Shown here one piece after another: positions 5,456 to 7,222 of a stretch of DNA of 7,222 nt (position 1 is the first letter of the stretch; the number at the start of each line of letters is the position of its first letter). The stretch lies in contig JBECKQ010000033.1 of the NCBI GenBank assembly GCA_040235375.1, positions 1-7,222 of the forward strand, given 5' to 3'. This DNA comes from JBECKQ01 sp040235375. GTDB lineage: Bacteria; Planctomycetota; Phycisphaerae; UBA1845. The position numbers and the translations under genes are program-made. The notes below the pieces were generated by a model. The model was not told where the DNA came from, searched no databases, and worked only from the letters and a program-made list of their open reading frames with translations.

Positions 5456-5458
5456 CTT

Positions 5459-7075
5459 ATGACTAACGCCATGCCCACCGCCATCCTCCTCATCTCCACC
5501 GACGAATCCATCATCCGCAAGATGCGGACGGCCGCGCCGCGCGTTGACGCCGACCTCATCCTTGCCGCCAACCTCGACGACGCCGCCCCCTCGCTCGATG
5601 ACGCCACCGCCGCACTCGTCGTCTGCAACTACCCCACCTTCGACGCCCTCCATCGCCGCTGGCCCAAGACCTGCGTCCTGCTCTACGCCGAGCCGGCCGA
5701 CAGCGAGCAGGCCATCGAAGCCATGAAACGTGGAGCGCTCGACTTCCTCGTCCGGCCCATCGCCCCGAGCGTCCTCGAGCATCATCTCCGCCAGGCCCTG
5801 CGCATCGCCCACGACATCAGCGTGCCCGCCGTCTACGAGGCCCGCCCGCCCCAGCGCCGCGTCGAGCCCATCGTCGGCCAGTCCGTCGCCATGAAGGAGG
5901 TCTACAAGCTCATCGGCCTCATCGCCCCCAAGGACATCAACGTCCTCATCACCGGCGAAAGCGGCACCGGCAAGGAGCTCGTCGCCCGCGCCATCCTTCA
6001 CCACAGCCCCCGCCGGGACAAACCGTTCCTGGCCGTCAACTGCGCTGCAATCCCCGAGACTCTGCTGGAAAGCGAGCTTTTCGGCCACGAAAAAGGTGCC
6101 TTCACCGGCGCCGACACCCGCCGCATCGGCAAGTTCGAACAGTGCGACGGCGGCACCCTCTTCCTCGACGAGGTCGGCGACATCCCCCTCGCCACCCAGG
6201 CCAAGCTGCTCCGCGTGTTGCAGGACCGCTCCTTCCAGCGCCTCGGCGGCACCTCCACCGTCACCACCAACGTCCGCATCATCGCCGCCACGCATCAGCC
6301 GCTCGAACGCCTCATCATGCAGCGCCGCTTCCGCGAAGACCTGTACTACCGCCTGAAGGTCGCCAGCATCCACGTCCCCGCCCTCCGCGATCGCGAGATC
6401 GACGTGGTCATCCTCGCCCACCACTTCGTCAATCATTACAACCGCGAGTTCAACACGCGCGTCCGCAACTTCGATCCCGAGGTGCTGCCCGCCCTGCTGC
6501 ATTACCGCTGGCCGGGCAACGTCCGCGAGCTCGAGAACACGGTGAAGGCCGCCCTGGTCGTCGCCCGCGGCACCACCTTCCGCCTGGACTTCCTGCCCGA
6601 GCACATCCGCCGCGCCGCCGACTCCACCGCCGCGGCCGGTGCTGCCGCTCACGTGTCCCCCGCGATCCCTGCCGCCGCGCGCGACATCACCAGCCCCTAC
6701 GCCACCGACCATGCCGGCCACCCCACCGGCGGATCCGCCCGCCGGTCACCCCTGCAGACCTTTGCCGTCGATTTGGTCGCCAGCCCGAACCACGCCGGCC
6801 AACTTCTGCGCGCCGCAACCGCCTCCGTCGAACGCGAGATCATCCTCGCCACGCTCACGCGCACGAACGGCAAACTGGCCCAGGCCGCCAGCCTTCTCGG
6901 CATCAGTCGGACCACCCTGCGCAAGAAGATCGCCGACCACGGCATTCACATCGCTACGACCGTCACCACCAACGGCTCACCAGCCGGCGGCCCCACCACC
7001 AATGACCTCGCTGCCGACCCCACTTCCAACCGTCCTCTCGGCCCGCCGTCCGATGGCCCCGCCGACACGCCGTAG
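5459..7075 (+). CDS. Sigma-54-dependent activator (NtrC family) with degenerate receiver domain
   Basis: This 538-residue cytoplasmic regulator should activate sigma-54 RNA polymerase at enhancer-type sites. Residues 7-115 form a receiver-like domain, 136-382 the AAA+ domain and about 449-495 a Fis-type helix-turn-helix. The AAA+ motifs are complete: Walker A GESGTGKE (166-173), the sigma-54 contact loop GAFTGA (213-218), Walker B LFLDEVGD (234-241), FREDLYYRL (291-299) with the arginine fingers, and WPGNVREL (351-358). The DNA-binding helix pair is in GKLAQAASLLGISRTTLRKK (471-490). The receiver lacks its acidic pair (ILLISTDE), its phospho-acceptor Asp (VVCNYP) and its Lys (VRPI instead of KP), so it probably does not respond to phosphorylation. 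A linker at 385-445 and the last 45 residues are low complexity. I chose ATG 5459, with ATG 5471 as an alternative (534 aa); neither has a Shine-Dalgarno sequence. No partner kinase is nearby. Confidence 0.93.
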   Translation: MTNAMPTAILLISTDESIIRKMRTAAPRVDADLILAANLDDAAPSLDDATAALVVCNYPTFDALHRRWPKTCVLLYAEPADSEQAIEAMKRGALDFLVRPIAPSVLEHHLRQALRIAHDISVPAVYEARPPQRRVEPIVGQSVAMKEVYKLIGLIAPKDINVLITGESGTGKELVARAILHHSPRRDKPFLAVNCAAIPETLLESELFGHEKGAFTGADTRRIGKFEQCDGGTLFLDEVGDIPLATQAKLLRVLQDRSFQRLGGTSTVTTNVRIIAATHQPLERLIMQRRFREDLYYRLKVASIHVPALRDREIDVVILAHHFVNHYNREFNTRVRNFDPEVLPALLHYRWPGNVRELENTVKAALVVARGTTFRLDFLPEHIRRAADSTAAAGAAAHVSPAIPAAARDITSPYATDHAGHPTGGSARRSPLQTFAVDLVASPNHAGQLLRAATASVEREIILATLTRTNGKLAQAASLLGISRTTLRKKIADHGIHIATTVTTNGSPAGGPTTNDLAADPTSNRPLGPPSDGPADTP

Positions 7076-7222
7076 ATTGACCACACTGGACATTTACTGA
7101 CCACAGCGACCATCGAACGACCACCGCTAAGACGCGACGCACGCCGCGCCACCACGACAGCAACATCCTTTTTTGCAACGACTTATAAAAAAGTTTGCCG
7201 GTCAGCGCATTCCCGGCACACC
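7076..7222. other. Downstream spacer
   Basis: The 147 bases after the regulator contain repeated GACCAC/GACCAT words (about 7079-7123) and an AT-rich patch with TTTTTT and TATAAAAAA near 7170-7193, which stands out in this GC-rich DNA and may belong to a promoter of a gene beyond the window. No terminator hairpin is evident. Confidence 0.4.

Larger units (their letters stand above)
4264..5458. other. Gene-free repeat-rich region (about 1.2 kb)
   Basis: Long frames run across this stretch on both strands at once (for example 4701-5405 minus and 4761-5462 plus), but their translations are Pro/Arg/Ser- or Gly/Arg-rich and built from the short DNA repeats listed separately, with no recognisable domain. 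The first 150 bases may hold decayed remains of the restriction gene. The rest holds AACAG tracts, CACCGATA and CGAATCGGCTGG repeats, one GCGGCC-N3-GGCCGC stem-loop and a run of TCTCAC and TGTCCACC words. I see no tRNA, riboswitch or CRISPR array. The promoter of the sigma-54 activator must lie here, but I cannot place it. Confidence 0.65.

Noticed and set aside
4701..5462. Long open frames on both strands (234 and 233 residues)
   Set aside because: They overlap almost completely, translate short repeats, and end or start within repeat tracts. At most one could be real and neither shows protein-like composition.
5432..6721. A 429-residue minus-strand frame opposite the sigma-54 activator
   Set aside because: It is the antisense shadow of a gene with strong C preference at third positions; the plus strand carries all the AAA+ motifs.
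7165..7222. A sigma-70 or sigma-54 promoter in the AT-rich patch and terminal CCGGCACACC
   Set aside because: TTGCAA and TATAAA are only five bases apart, and the GGCAC at the very end would need a TTGC that lies outside the window.

Overview
The window looks like chromosomal DNA of a high-GC planctomycete, perhaps Phycisphaerae-like. This rests on two small membrane proteins with the CxxCGY(N/D)LRG...CPECG zinc-ribbon head familiar from that phylum, on long gene-poor spacers full of short C-rich repeats, and on weak or absent Shine-Dalgarno sequences. It is a judgement from sequence style; there is no rRNA or other phylogenetic marker to confirm it.

Layout: 1-870 is non-coding and repeat-rich. 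It holds a recent direct duplication of about 293 bp (offset 473 bp), eight copies of a GCGGCC-N3-GGCCGC stem-loop, and two copies of a 103-107 bp element bounded by GGGTCTGGCTCG and CGTGCCTGACCC. On the minus strand, 871-1308 and 1295-1792 are overlapping genes for two zinc-ribbon membrane proteins of one family. 1793-2164 is a spacer holding a third copy of the bounded element. 2165-3928 (minus) is a complete SMC/ABC-type ATPase with a C-terminal TOPRIM-like domain (OLD-like, probably anti-phage). Its start overlaps the end of a C-terminal fragment (3922-4263) that resembles a type III restriction endonuclease subunit. 4264-5458 is about 1.2 kb with no convincing gene and several families of short repeats. 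5459-7075 (plus) is an NtrC-type sigma-54 activator whose receiver domain has lost its phosphorylation residues. 7076-7222 is a short spacer.

Working together: the restriction fragment and the ATPase share a 7-base stop/start overlap on the same strand, so they look like the surviving end of a defence operon whose upstream part has been replaced by repeat-rich DNA. The two zinc-ribbon genes are probably co-transcribed. The sigma-54 activator faces away from the rest and shows no sequence link to them; no sensor kinase and no convincing sigma-54 promoter is visible here.

The least explained signals are the bounded elements, whose two arms differ at the same two positions in all three copies, and the density of stem-loop and short-period repeats in every gene-free stretch.
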